Positions 53,677-62,634 of a stretch of DNA of 63,955 nt are shown in pieces. Source of the stretch: Hyphomicrobiales bacterium. Lineage in GTDB: Bacteria > Pseudomonadota > Alphaproteobacteria > Rhizobiales > Beijerinckiaceae. Numbering within the stretch: position 1 is the first letter of the stretch; each line of letters begins with the position of its first letter. The stretch spans positions 1 through 63,955 of the forward strand of contig JAIXTP010000001.1 in assembly GCA_027483895.1 (NCBI GenBank), read 5' to 3'. Below the pieces are notes generated by a model. The model saw nothing but the letters and a program-made list of their open reading frames with translations. It did no database searches and was not told the origin of the DNA. The translations under genes were made by a program, and so were the position numbers.

Positions 53677-54570
53677 TTAAGAGCGGTCGCGCGGACGCGC
53701 CGTACCGAACGTGCGGTCCAGAAAATCGACCACCGCATCGTTGAAGGCGTCGTTGCGGTCGCCGGCCACCATGTGATGGGCGCCGCCCACATCGACCGTC
53801 TCGGCATGGGGTGCGAGCGCGAGGAATTCGCGGACGCATTCGTCCGAGACGAGTTCGCTCGCCCCGCCCCGGATGAGCAGCGTCGGCACGGACAGGCTTC
53901 GCGCGGCCTCGGCGAGATCGCGCTCGATCACGTCCCGCCCGGCGGATTCGGCGCTGCGCGGACCGTCGAGGAACCGGGGGTCCCAATGCCAGCGAAGGCG
54001 ACCGTCGGGACCGAGGCGGAGATTCTTGGCGAGCCCTTCGAGGGATTTCGGCCGCGGGCGCTGCGGCAGATAGGCCGCGATCGCATCGGCCGCCTCTTCG
54101 ACGGTGGCGAAGCCGTCCTGCGCATGGGTGAGCATGAAGCCCCGCACCTTGGCGACGCCCTCTTGTTCGAGGCGCGGCGTCACGTCCACGAGAACGAGGC
54201 CCGAGAAAAGCTCCGGCCGCCGCCGAAGCGCCATGAGCGCCGAAATGCCGCCGAGCGAAGCGCCCACGACGACCGGCGCATGGCCGGTCTCGTCGCGGAT
54301 GCTTGCGGCCGCCGCGATGAGGTCCGAGGCGAAATCTTCGAAGGCATAGGCCCCCGCTTCGCTCCGGTCGCTGTCGCCGTGCCCGCGTTGGTCGAGGGTC
54401 AGGGCGCGGAAGCCGTGCTCGGCCAAGCGGCGGGCCGCGTTCGAGAAGGCGTGCCGCGTCTGCCCTCCCCCGTGCAGCAGCAGAACGGAGGGATCGCCCG
54501 CGCCCCGCTCGGTCGCGACGAGACGATTGCCCTCGGCACCGATGAAGACGCGGTCGCGTCCGTCCTTCAC
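53677..54570 (-). CDS. Alpha/beta hydrolase
   Basis: 297 aa. Nucleophile elbow VVGASLGGISAL (Ser), oxyanion LLLHGGGQTRHAF, acid in LLIRGGASELVSDE, and His in VGGAHHMVAGDRNDAF. Substrate unknown. The GTG start overlaps the preceding hydrolase stop (GTGA), so the two are a coupled pair, but their sequences differ enough that they are not a recent duplication. Confidence 0.88.
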   Translation of the reverse strand: MKDGRDRVFIGAEGNRLVATERGAGDPSVLLLHGGGQTRHAFSNAARRLAEHGFRALTLDQRGHGDSDRSEAGAYAFEDFASDLIAAAASIRDETGHAPVVVGASLGGISALMALRRRPELFSGLVLVDVTPRLEQEGVAKVRGFMLTHAQDGFATVEEAADAIAAYLPQRPRPKSLEGLAKNLRLGPDGRLRWHWDPRFLDGPRSAESAGRDVIERDLAEAARSLSVPTLLIRGGASELVSDECVREFLALAPHAETVDVGGAHHMVAGDRNDAFNDAVVDFLDRTFGTARPRDRS

Positions 54571-55334
54571 GGGCGGCGTCCCAGAAAGGCCAGCACCGCT
54601 TCCTTGTGCGTCTTGTCGCCGACCGCGAGATTGTGGTCGCGCCCCTGAATGTCGAAGGCCTCCGCTCCGGGGATCAGGGCCGCGAGTGCATGCGGGTCGC
54701 CCGCCACGCCGTCGGTGGTGCCCACCGAGATCAGCACCGGGACCCGGATGGCGCCGACTTCGGCGGGCGTCAGCGTCTGGCGCGAACCGCGGATGCAGGC
54801 GGCGAGCGCGCGCAGATCGCTCTTCGTCTGCTCGGCGAAGGCCCGGAACATGCGCTGCATCGGATCGGTCAGCACGTCGAGGCTCGGCGCCTCCATCGCG
54901 TCGGCGATCCCGATCGGCAGGCCGACGCCTTCGACGAGATGGATCCCGAGCCCGCCGAGCAGCGCCGAGCGCACGCGGTCGGGCGCGGCGAGCGCGAGAT
55001 GGGCCGTGATGCGCGCGCCCATGGAATAGCCCATCACGTCGACCCGCCCGAGCCCGAGATGGTCGATCAGGTTGCGCACGTCGGCGGCCATCACCTGCGA
55101 GGCATAGGCGGACGGGTCGTAGAGCTTCTCGCTGAGGCCGTGGCCGCGATTGTCGAGCGCGATCACGCGCCGCCCCGAGGCGAGCAGCACCTTCACCCAA
55201 TGCGTGTTCACCCAGTTCACGACATGGTTGGAGGCGAAGCCGTGCACCAGCACGATCGGCTCGCCCGCGCCGGACTCGGGGGCGGCGTCGACGAAGGCGA
55301 TGCGGACGCCGTCGGATACGAAATGCCGGATCAT
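54567..55334 (-). CDS. Alpha/beta hydrolase
   Basis: 255 aa. Oxyanion LVHGFASNHVVNW, nucleophile elbow VMGYSMGARITAH (Ser), acid in VLISVGTTDGVAGD, His in GRDHNLAVGDKTHKEAV. Substrate unknown. First gene of the hydrolase pair, divergent from the ribosomal operon. Confidence 0.9.
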   Translation of the reverse strand: MIRHFVSDGVRIAFVDAAPESGAGEPIVLVHGFASNHVVNWVNTHWVKVLLASGRRVIALDNRGHGLSEKLYDPSAYASQVMAADVRNLIDHLGLGRVDVMGYSMGARITAHLALAAPDRVRSALLGGLGIHLVEGVGLPIGIADAMEAPSLDVLTDPMQRMFRAFAEQTKSDLRALAACIRGSRQTLTPAEVGAIRVPVLISVGTTDGVAGDPHALAALIPGAEAFDIQGRDHNLAVGDKTHKEAVLAFLGRRP

Positions 55335-55412
55335 GCGACCTCTCTTTCGGTTGCGCGCACGCTATGTTTACGGGACGCGCCGGGCAAGCCGCCGCCGCGC
55401 ATCCCGGCCGGG

Positions 55413-55441
55413 TTGCCATCCCGCCCCGAAACGACTAAAGG
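55413..55441 (+). promoter_or_regulatory. Candidate sigma-70 promoter of rpsF
   Basis: TTGCCA (55413-55418), 17 bp, TAAAGG (55436-55441). It would give a leader of about 165 nt before the rpsF ATG. Confidence 0.5.
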
Positions 55442-55615
55442 ACCGGCTTCCGCGGTTCCGGCCGGGGGCTGAAAGGAAGGGTGCGTCCGCGCACATGGGT
55501 CGATCGACCCGGCTTCCCGTGTCTCCGCCTTCGGACACCTCCCGTTCGGGCCTTTCCATGAGGCCCGAAGGGCTTCGCGCCGGGGCCGCACCCACTGAGG
55601 AAAGGCTTGAAGAGC
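55442..55615 (+). promoter_or_regulatory. Hairpin-rich 5' leader of the rpsF-rpsR mRNA
   Basis: Four consecutive stems: GTGCG-TCCG-CGCAC (55481-55494), palindrome GGGTCGATCGACCC (55497-55510), GTGT...ACAC enclosing CCG-CCTT-CGG (55520-55538), and a perfect 9-bp stem TTCGGGCCT-N7-AGGCCCGAA (55545-55569). Ribosomal operons headed by rpsF are often controlled by S6:S18 binding to a leader with an exposed CCG; whether one of these stems is that site is inference. Confidence 0.55.
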
Positions 55616-56104
55616 ATGCCTCTTTACGAGCACGTCTACCTCGCGCGCCAGGACGTCACGGCGCAGCAGGTCGAAACGATGACCGAGACCTTCAAGGGCA
55701 TCATCGAAGCCAATGGCGGCACGGTGTCCAAGGTCGAGTACTGGGGCGTCAAGACGCTCGCCTACCGCATCAAGAAGAACCGCAAGGCGCACTTCTCGCT
55801 GCTCAACATCGACGCCCCGGCTTCCGCCGTCGCGGAGATGGAGCGCCAGATGAGAATCAACGAGGACGTGCTGCGTACGCTCACGATCCGCGTCGAGGAG
55901 CTCGAGGAAGGCCAGTCGGCCATGCTGCAGAAGCGCGACCGTGAAGACGAGCGCGGCGAGCGCGGCTTCGGCGGCGGCGGTCGCGGCTTCGGCGGCGGCG
56001 GCGGTCGCTTCGGCGGCGGCGGCGGTCGTTTCGGCGATCGTCCGGATCGCGCTCCGCGTCCCCGTCGTGATGAAGAAGCCGGCGTTGCCGAGGAGAACGT
56101 CTGA
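55616..56104 (+). CDS. rpsF: 30S ribosomal protein S6, with a Gly/Arg-rich C-terminal extension
   Basis: 162 aa. Residues 1-95 are the S6 fold ([19 protein letters not shown] ... [31 protein letters not shown]). From about 107 the protein becomes charged and then Gly-rich with repeats of [14 protein letters not shown] (about 115-143), ending acidic. This RGG-like tail is unusual for the length and regularity of its repeats. ATG at 55616; an in-frame TTG at 55607 is less likely. Confidence 0.96.
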   Translation: MPLYEHVYLARQDVTAQQVETMTETFKGIIEANGGTVSKVEYWGVKTLAYRIKKNRKAHFSLLNIDAPASAVAEMERQMRINEDVLRTLTIRVEELEEGQSAMLQKRDREDERGERGFGGGGRGFGGGGGRFGGGGGRFGDRPDRAPRPRRDEEAGVAEENV

Positions 56105-56343
56105 TGTCCGCTGCCGCTGCCCGTCGTCCCTTCTTCCGTCGTCGGAAGTCCTGCCCGTTCTCCGGCCCGAACGCGCCGAAGATCGACTACAAGGACACGC
56201 GTCTGCTGTCGCGCTACATCTCCGAGCGCGGCAAGATCGTGCCGTCCCGCATCACGGCCGTGTCGGCCAAGAAGCAGCGTGAGCTCGCCCAGGCGATCAA
56301 GCGCGCCCGCTTCCTCGGCCTGCTGCCCTACGTGATCTCCTGA
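56104..56343 (+). CDS. rpsR: 30S ribosomal protein S18
   Basis: 79 aa with [47 protein letters not shown], the S18 signature. The start shares a base with the rpsF stop (TGATG), so the S6:S18 pair is made in step. Confidence 0.98.
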   Translation: MSAAAARRPFFRRRKSCPFSGPNAPKIDYKDTRLLSRYISERGKIVPSRITAVSAKKQRELAQAIKRARFLGLLPYVIS

Positions 56344-56351
56344 TCGCTTTC

Positions 56352-56383
56352 GCGCGGCGGCGTCCTTCGGGTCTCCGCCGCGC
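56352..56383 (+). terminator. Stem after rpsR, possible attenuator
   Basis: 9-bp stem GCGCGGCGG-N14-CCGCCGCGC with no T-run, then a smaller CGACCC-TC-GGGTCG (56389-56402). Probably reduces read-through to the membrane protein rather than fully stopping it. Confidence 0.45.
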
Positions 56384-56499
56384 CTCTTCGACCCTCGGGT
56401 CGTGAACGTCACCCGCCGACGGTGGTCGCCGGCGGGCAAGGCTGGATCGGACGCGTTCCGTTCCTAACCGCGTGAAGCCCGCGGGACAGCTGGACAGGC

Positions 56500-57462
56500 A
56501 TGAAGACGAATTTCGGCATAGCGCTCGGCGCAGGCATCGCCTCCGCCCTTCTGTTCACGGTGGTCACCACCGGGAGCGCGCTCGCCGTCGTGCTGTATTT
56601 CGCCGCGCCTCTCCCGATTCTGATCGCAGCTCTCGGCTGGTCGCACCGCGCGGGTCTCTTGGCGGCGCTGGTCGCGGGCGCCTCGATCGCTCTCGTCCTC
56701 TCCCCGCGCGCGGGCTTCGTCTTCACCTTCGGCGTCGGACTGCCCTCCTGGTGGTTCGCCTATCTGCTGATGCTGGCGCGCGAGAGCGAAGACGGCGTCG
56801 AGTGGTTCCCGATCGGCCGCGTCCTCGCCTCCATCGCCTATTTCAGCGCGGCCATGACCGTGTTCGGCATGATCGCGGTCGCGGGCGACTATGCGGGTCT
56901 GATCGCGACCTTCGAAGGCGCCGTCCGAGCCTTCCGCGCGAGCAATCCTGCGATCTTCGCGCAGATGGGCGCGGGCGATCTGGACTCGATGGAACTCGCC
57001 CGCCTGATGGCGCTGATCGCCCCGGCGATCAGTGCGGCCGTCGGCGTGCTTTCCTCCGCGATGCTGCTCTGGGGTGCCGCGCGAATCGTGCTCGCCTCGG
57101 GCCGCCTCAACCGGCCCTGGCCCGATCTGGCCGAGGCCGCCCTGCCCGTCTCCGCGCTCGTGGCGACCGGTGCCGCGATCCTCGGCGCGCTGGTGCTCGA
57201 CGGCATGGCCGCCATGGCGGCACGCACCGCCGCCGCCGCCCTCGCGATGGCCTATGCCCTTCAGGGCCTCGCCGTCATCCACGCGATCAGCCGCGGCTTC
57301 GGGCCGCGCGGCCTGCTGCTCGGCGCCCTCTACACGGTGCTCCTGCTGATGCCGGGCTGGCCGTTCATCGCTCTCGCCGTCCTCGGCCTCGCCGAGGGCT
57401 TCTTCGACTTCCGGAGCCGGGCGGCCGCCGCCCGTCCCCGGCCTCCGACACCGGGCGACTGA
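56500..57462 (+). CDS. DUF2232 family membrane protein
   Basis: 320 aa with eight or so hydrophobic helices spread over the whole length. It fits the DUF2232 family, which sits between rpsR and rplI in many alphaproteobacteria; function unknown. Its end is Arg/Pro-rich and cytoplasmic. Confidence 0.88.
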   Translation: MKTNFGIALGAGIASALLFTVVTTGSALAVVLYFAAPLPILIAALGWSHRAGLLAALVAGASIALVLSPRAGFVFTFGVGLPSWWFAYLLMLARESEDGVEWFPIGRVLASIAYFSAAMTVFGMIAVAGDYAGLIATFEGAVRAFRASNPAIFAQMGAGDLDSMELARLMALIAPAISAAVGVLSSAMLLWGAARIVLASGRLNRPWPDLAEAALPVSALVATGAAILGALVLDGMAAMAARTAAAALAMAYALQGLAVIHAISRGFGPRGLLLGALYTVLLLMPGWPFIALAVLGLAEGFFDFRSRAAAARPRPPTPGD

Positions 57463-57503
57463 GCCCGGCCCCGATATTCAGGATCCAACAAGGAGCTATC
57501 ACC

Positions 57504-58064
57504 ATGCAGGTCATTCTGCTCGAACGCGTCGCCAAGCTCGGCCAGATGGGCGAAGTCGTCCGCGTGAAGGACGGTTTCGCGCGCAACTTCCTCCTGCCGC
57601 AGGGCAAGGCGCTGCGCGCCACGGAAGAGAACAAGTCCCGCTTCGAAGGCCAGCGCGCCCAGCTCGAAGCCCGCAACCTCGAACTGAAGTCGGAAGCCTC
57701 GGCGGTCGCCGAGAAGCTCGACGGCCAGACCTTCGTCATCATCCGTCAGGCGGGCGAGATGGGTCAGCTCTACGGTTCGGTCGCCGCGCGCGACCTCTCC
57801 GACGCGCTCACGGCCGGCGGCTACAATGTCGAGCGCCGTCAGGTCCGTCTCGACACACCGATCAAGACGATCGGCCTGCACACGGTTCCGGTCGTGCTGC
57901 ATCCGGAAGTCGAGGTCACGGTGACGATCAACGTCGCCCGCAGCCCCGAGGAGGCCGAGCGTCAGGCCCGCGGCGAGGAAGTGCTCGTCCGCGAAGAGAC
58001 CAATCTCGAAGATCTCGGCCTCGAGGTCGGCGCGGCTCTCGCCGAGAGCGACGGCGAGCTCTGA
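57504..58064 (+). CDS. rplI: 50S ribosomal protein L9
   Basis: 186 aa. N-terminal domain [36 protein letters not shown], long connecting helix, and a C-terminal domain ([14 protein letters not shown]); the acidic tail of about 35 residues makes it longer than E. coli L9 (149 aa), as is common in alphaproteobacteria. Ribosome site AAGGAG. Confidence 0.97.
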   Translation: MQVILLERVAKLGQMGEVVRVKDGFARNFLLPQGKALRATEENKSRFEGQRAQLEARNLELKSEASAVAEKLDGQTFVIIRQAGEMGQLYGSVAARDLSDALTAGGYNVERRQVRLDTPIKTIGLHTVPVVLHPEVEVTVTINVARSPEEAERQARGEEVLVREETNLEDLGLEVGAALAESDGEL

Positions 58065-58102
58065 GACGCTTCGCGGCGCCCTCGGGCTCCGCAGTCATGA
58101 GG

Positions 58103-58132
58103 AAAAGGCCCGGCACGATGCCGGGCCTTTTT
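58103..58132. terminator. Bidirectional Rho-independent terminator, rplI / rRNA-tRNA methyltransferase
   Basis: AAAA-GGCCCGGC-ACGAT-GCCGGGCC-TTTTT: perfect 8-bp GC stem (12 bp with the A/T extension) flanked by A and T runs, so it works from both strands between two convergent genes. Confidence 0.95.
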
Positions 58133-58149
58133 CGTTTCGCGCAATCGCG

Positions 58150-58977
58150 TCAGGCCTCGCCGGTCTCGGTCTTCGCGGCCGCGGCCTTGGGCCGGTTCCG
58201 ACGCTTGGTCTGCGGCTCCCGCGGGCCTTCGACGAGGCGCACGACCATGCCGCGCAGCGTGCGCACGTCCTGCTCGGACAGCGCCATGCGGTGGAACATG
58301 TTGCGCAGGTTCCGGCTCATCACGGGGCGCTTGTGCTCGGGCCGGAAGAAGCCGCGCTCTTCCAGCCTGTCTTCGAGATATTCGAAGAAGGACAGCACCA
58401 TCTCGCGCGCTGCGGGCGGCCATTTCACCTTGCGTTCGAACGGCAGCGGCGCCTTGGCCGCCGCCTGCCAGGCATAGCCCGCGATCAGCACCGCCTGAGC
58501 GAGGTTGAGCGAGGCATAGGCCGGGTTGACGGGATAGGTCAGGATCTCGTCGGCCGCCGCGATGTCGTCGTTTTCGAGCCCGGTCCGTTCCCGGCCGAAA
58601 AGAATGCCCACCTTCTCGCCGTTCCCGATCCGGCCGCGCATGACGGGGCCCGCTTCCTCGGGGCCGACCACGGGCTTGCCCTGCCCGCGCTCCCGCGCGG
58701 TGGTCGCGTAGACGAAATGAAGATCCGCCATCGCCTCCTTGAGCGTGTCGAAGACGCGTGCGGCATCGAGCACGTAGTCGGCCCCGGCCGCCGCGGCGCG
58801 GGTCTTCTGATGCATCCATTTGCCGCGCGGCCGCACGAGCCGCATCTCGGTAAGGCCGAAATTCGCCATGGCGCGGGCCGCCATGCCGATATTCTCGCCC
58901 AGCTGCGGTTCGACGAGGATGACGACCGGACCGCCCGAAAGGGCGGCGCGCGTGTGGTCTGTTCCGGCTCCGGGCAT
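58150..58977 (-). CDS. SPOUT-class RNA 2'-O-methyltransferase (TrmJ/LasT family)
   Basis: 275 aa from the ATG before PGAGTDHTR. Knot-forming motifs: VVILVEPQLGENIGMAARAMANFGLTEMRLV, VGILFGRERTGLEN and NPAYASLNLAQAVLIAGY. TrmJ methylates position 32 of tRNAs; the family match is firm, the exact target less so. A longer N-terminal frame to 59121 is Arg/Pro-rich and unlikely. Confidence 0.9.
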   Translation of the reverse strand: MPGAGTDHTRAALSGGPVVILVEPQLGENIGMAARAMANFGLTEMRLVRPRGKWMHQKTRAAAAGADYVLDAARVFDTLKEAMADLHFVYATTARERGQGKPVVGPEEAGPVMRGRIGNGEKVGILFGRERTGLENDDIAAADEILTYPVNPAYASLNLAQAVLIAGYAWQAAAKAPLPFERKVKWPPAAREMVLSFFEYLEDRLEERGFFRPEHKRPVMSRNLRNMFHRMALSEQDVRTLRGMVVRLVEGPREPQTKRRNRPKAAAAKTETGEA

Positions 58978-59168
58978 GGCATCTCGCAGGCGTTCGAAAG
59001 GGCGCTCCGCTCTAGGGCCGGCGGGCCCGAGGCGCAAGCGCCGCGACGGCGGCACCATAGCCGCACGCAGAGCCGGGTCGCCGTCCGGCGGGGTAGCCAT
59101 GCTTCTTTTCCCATGCGACAAGCCTCGTCCATGGCCCCGATGCGGGGCCGATCAACGCTCCGGGTGCG

Positions 59169-61460
59169 ATGAAGTCTTCCAAGGACATTCGCGGCGGCGA
59201 CCGCCTTCCCTCCCGCGAGGACGTCCTCGCCTTCATCCGCGAAGAGAAGGGCAAGGTCGGCAAGCGCGAGATCGCGCGCGCCTTCGCGCTCAAGGGCGAC
59301 GCGCGCATCGCGCTGAAACGCCTCCTGCGCGAGATGGAGGACGAGGGCCTTCTCGATCGTCGCGGCGGCAAGCTGCAGCGTCCGGGCGCACTGCCGCCGG
59401 TCGCGCTCTGCGACATCGTCGCGCGCGATCGCGACGGCGACCTCATCGCCGTCCCCGTCGAGTGGGACGAGGTGCTCGGCGAAGCGCCGCGGGTCCTGAT
59501 CCGCACGCCGCGCAAGCCGCGCCCCGGCCAACCCGTCCCGGGCCTCAAGGACCGGGTGCTCGTCCGCATCGAGGAGACGGGCGAGGAGCGCGGCACCGCC
59601 TATCAGGGCCGCGTGATGAAGGTGCTCGAACGCGCCCGCGTGCAGGTGCTCGGCATCTTCAAGGGCCGCCTGCAGGGCGGCGGGCGCGTGATCCCGGTCG
59701 ACAAGAAGGCGCTGGGCCGCGAATACCTGATCGCTCCGGGCGACGAGGGCGACGCGCAGGACGGCGATCTCGTTTCCATCGCGCCGAGCCGCGAGAGCCG
59801 TTCGGGCCCGACCATGGCGCGCGTGCGCGAGCGGCTCGGATCGCTCAACTCCGAAAAGGCGATCAGCCTCGTCGCGATCCACGCGCATGCGATCCCGGAC
59901 ACCTTCGCCTCCGCCACGCTGGCCGAAGCGGCCGCCGCCGAGCCCGCGCGCCTCGAAGGCCGCGAGGACCTGCGCTCGCTGCCGCTCGTCACGATCGATC
60001 CGCCCGATGCGAAGGACCACGACGACGCGGTCCATGCCGAAGCCGACGCCGATCCCGCCAATCCCGGGGGCTTCGTCGTCACCGTCGCCATCGCCGACGT
60101 CGCGGCCTATGTCCGAACGGGGTCGTCGCTCGACCGCGAGGCCCTCGAACGCGGCAATTCGGTCTATTTCCCCGACCGGGTCGTGCCGATGCTGCCCGAG
60201 CGCATCTCGAACGATCTGTGCTCCCTGCGTCCGAAGGAGGACCGGCCCGCCCTCGCCGTCCGCATGGTGCTGGGCGCGGACGGCCGCAAGCGCGGCCACT
60301 CCTTCCACCGCATCCTGATGCGGTCGGCGGCGAAGCTCTCCTACCAGCAGGCGCAGGCGGCGATCGACGGGCGGCCCGACGACGTGACCGGCCCGCTGCT
60401 CGAACCCGTGCTGAAGCCCCTCTGGGCCGCCTATCGCTGCGCCCATGAGGCGCGGCAGGAGCGCGCGCCGCTCGATCTCGACCTGCCCGAACGCAAGATC
60501 CTGCTGAATCCCGACGGCACGGTCGACCGGGGGATCGTCCCCGAGCGTCTCGACGCGCATCGGCTGATCGAAGAATTCATGATCCTCGCCAATGTGGCGG
60601 CGGCCGAGGAGCTCGAAGCCAAGCGCACGCCGCTTCTCTACCGGGTGCATGACGAGCCCTCGACCGAGAAGCTGAGGACCTTGGGCGAGGTGCTCGCCTC
60701 GATCGGCATCAAGCTGACGCTGCAGGGCGCGCTGCGGCCGGCCTTCTTCAACCGCATTCTGGAGAAGGTCGGCGGCACCGAGCACGACGCCTTCGTCAAC
60801 GAGATCGTGCTGCGGAGCCAGGCGCAGGCCGAATACGCCCATGAGAATTACGGCCATTTCGGCCTCAATCTGCGCCGCTATGCGCATTTCACCTCGCCCA
60901 TCCGACGCTATGCGGATCTCGTCGTCCATCGCGCGCTGATCCGCGCGCTGGGGCTCGGCAAGGACGGGCTCGCGGACGACACCGTCGCGCGGCTCCCCGA
61001 GATCGCCGCTTCCATCTCCGCCGCCGAGCGTCGGGCCATGGCGGCCGAGCGCGAGACCATCGACCGGCTGATCGCCCATCATCTCGCGGACCGGATCGGC
61101 TCGACATTCGACGGCCGCATTTCCGGGGTGACGCGCTCCGGCCTCTTCGTGAAGCTTCGGGACACGGGCGCCGACGGGTTCATACCCGCCTCGACGATCG
61201 GTGCCGACTATTACGCATACGACGAAGCGCTGCAGGCGCTGGTCGGTCAGGCGACCGGCGAGAGCTATCGGCTCGGCGACGTCGTCGAGGTGAAACTGGT
61301 CGAGGCCGCGCCCGTGGCGGGCGCACTCCGCTTCGAGATCCTGTCCGAAGGCCGGGTCATCCCCGGTGCGGGCGGCAAGCGCGGACGCCGCCGTGCGGGC
61401 GGGGCGGCGCGCTGGGAGCGGCAGGAACGGGCGAAGGTCCGCAGGAGAACGAGACGATGA
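59169..61460 (+). CDS. rnr: Ribonuclease R
   Basis: 763-aa 3'-to-5' exoribonuclease that degrades structured RNA. N-terminal winged helix (REDVLAFIREEKGKVGKREIARAF), cold-shock domains, RNB domain with catalytic acids in TIDPPDAKDHDDAVHAEAD, the INRLIEEFMILAN-type segment RLIEEFMILANVAAAEEL and YAHFTSPIRRYADLVVHRAL, a C-terminal S1 domain (GRISGVTRSGLFVKLRDTGADGFIP) and a basic tail. Divergent from the methyltransferase gene. Confidence 0.97.
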   Translation: MKSSKDIRGGDRLPSREDVLAFIREEKGKVGKREIARAFALKGDARIALKRLLREMEDEGLLDRRGGKLQRPGALPPVALCDIVARDRDGDLIAVPVEWDEVLGEAPRVLIRTPRKPRPGQPVPGLKDRVLVRIEETGEERGTAYQGRVMKVLERARVQVLGIFKGRLQGGGRVIPVDKKALGREYLIAPGDEGDAQDGDLVSIAPSRESRSGPTMARVRERLGSLNSEKAISLVAIHAHAIPDTFASATLAEAAAAEPARLEGREDLRSLPLVTIDPPDAKDHDDAVHAEADADPANPGGFVVTVAIADVAAYVRTGSSLDREALERGNSVYFPDRVVPMLPERISNDLCSLRPKEDRPALAVRMVLGADGRKRGHSFHRILMRSAAKLSYQQAQAAIDGRPDDVTGPLLEPVLKPLWAAYRCAHEARQERAPLDLDLPERKILLNPDGTVDRGIVPERLDAHRLIEEFMILANVAAAEELEAKRTPLLYRVHDEPSTEKLRTLGEVLASIGIKLTLQGALRPAFFNRILEKVGGTEHDAFVNEIVLRSQAQAEYAHENYGHFGLNLRRYAHFTSPIRRYADLVVHRALIRALGLGKDGLADDTVARLPEIAASISAAERRAMAAERETIDRLIAHHLADRIGSTFDGRISGVTRSGLFVKLRDTGADGFIPASTIGADYYAYDEALQALVGQATGESYRLGDVVEVKLVEAAPVAGALRFEILSEGRVIPGAGGKRGRRRAGGAARWERQERAKVRRRTRR

Positions 61461-61900
61461 ACGATGCGATGCAGACCCCGACCGAGGCGCCGAAGCGCTC
61501 CGTGGGCGAGGCCATGCTGCGCGGCGCGCGCGGCCGCTGCCCGCATTGCGGCGAAGGCCGGCTGTTCTCGCGCTATCTGAAGGTCGCGCCCGCCTGCGAG
61601 GCCTGCGGCGAGGAATTCCATCATCACCGGGCGGACGATCTGCCCGCCTATCTGGTGATGTTCTTCACCGGCCATGTGGTGATGGGCGGTCTTCTGCACG
61701 CGGAAAACGCCTGGGCCTTCACGGCCATGCAGCATGCGCTCGTCTGGCCGGCTTTGACGGTCGTGCTCTCGCTGGGCATGATCCAGCCCGTGAAGGGGGC
61801 CGTCGTCGGCCTGCAATGGGCTCTGCGCATGCACGGCTTCGACAAGGGCCACGACGACGAGACGCACCCCGCCCTGAAGCCGCATTCGGACCACGCATGA
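61457..61900 (+). CDS. DUF983 family zinc-ribbon membrane protein
   Basis: 147 aa. Two CxxC knuckles (GRCPHCGEGRLF and PACEACGEEF), then two transmembrane helices (about residues 62-83 and 88-112). Function unknown. ATG overlaps the rnr stop (ATGA), keeping the rnr-DUF983-NUDIX order. Confidence 0.92.
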   Translation: MNDAMQTPTEAPKRSVGEAMLRGARGRCPHCGEGRLFSRYLKVAPACEACGEEFHHHRADDLPAYLVMFFTGHVVMGGLLHAENAWAFTAMQHALVWPALTVVLSLGMIQPVKGAVVGLQWALRMHGFDKGHDDETHPALKPHSDHA

Positions 61901-62631
61901 CCGATCTTGCCCAGCGGATGACCGACGCCGAACGTGAACGGCGCTGGCCGAACGTTCGCCCGAGCGACGCCGCCACCCTCATCCTGATCGACCGTACCGG
62001 GCGGACGCCCAAGGTGCTGATGGGCAAGCGCCATCACGGCCACAAATTCATGCCCGGCAAATTCGTTTTCCCGGGCGGCCGGATCGAGACGGGCGACCGC
62101 CGCATGTCGGTCGCGGGCATGCTCGATCCCGTGGTCGAGGAAAAGCTCATGAAGCGCGTGCAGCGTCCGACGCTGTCGCGCGCCCGCGCTCTGGCGCTCG
62201 CCGCCATCCGCGAGACCTTCGAGGAGACCGGGCTGATGCTCGGCTCGAAGGACTACGGCACGCCCGACGTCGTGCCCGACGGCCCCTGGTCCGAATTCGC
62301 GGCTGCGGGCGTGTTCCCCGAACTCGACGCGCTGCATTTCATCGCGCGCGCCATCACGCCGCCGAAGCGGCCGAAGCGCTTCGACGCCCGCTTCTTCGCG
62401 GTCGACGCCGAGGGCATCTGCCACCGCGTCGAGGGCGTCGTGGGGCCCGATTCCGAACTCACCGAACTCGTCTGGCTGCCGCTCGACGAGGCGCAGAGCC
62501 TCGATCTGCCGACGATCACCGGCGTCGTGCTCGAAGAACTCGAGCACCGGATCACCGGCGGAATGGCTCCGGAACTGCCGGTGCCCTTCTATTACGAGCT
62601 CAACGGCAAGTTCCGGCGCGAGGAACTCTGA
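61897..62631 (+). CDS. NUDIX hydrolase
   Basis: 244 aa. The Nudix box is present but split: FPGGRIETGDRR and then, about 35 residues later, AIRETFEETGLMLG, which holds the catalytic RE-x2-EE-x-G. This NUDT19-like layout is common in alphaproteobacteria next to DUF983. Substrate (perhaps CoA- or nucleoside-diphosphate-linked) not predictable. ATG overlaps the DUF983 stop. Confidence 0.92.
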   Translation: MTDLAQRMTDAERERRWPNVRPSDAATLILIDRTGRTPKVLMGKRHHGHKFMPGKFVFPGGRIETGDRRMSVAGMLDPVVEEKLMKRVQRPTLSRARALALAAIRETFEETGLMLGSKDYGTPDVVPDGPWSEFAAAGVFPELDALHFIARAITPPKRPKRFDARFFAVDAEGICHRVEGVVGPDSELTELVWLPLDEAQSLDLPTITGVVLEELEHRITGGMAPELPVPFYYELNGKFRREEL

Positions 62632-62634
62632 GGG

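Noticed and set aside
58539..61082. An 847-codon frame antisense to rnr and overlapping the SPOUT methyltransferase
   Set aside because: Shadow of rnr; no ribosome site at a sensible start and no recognisable domain.
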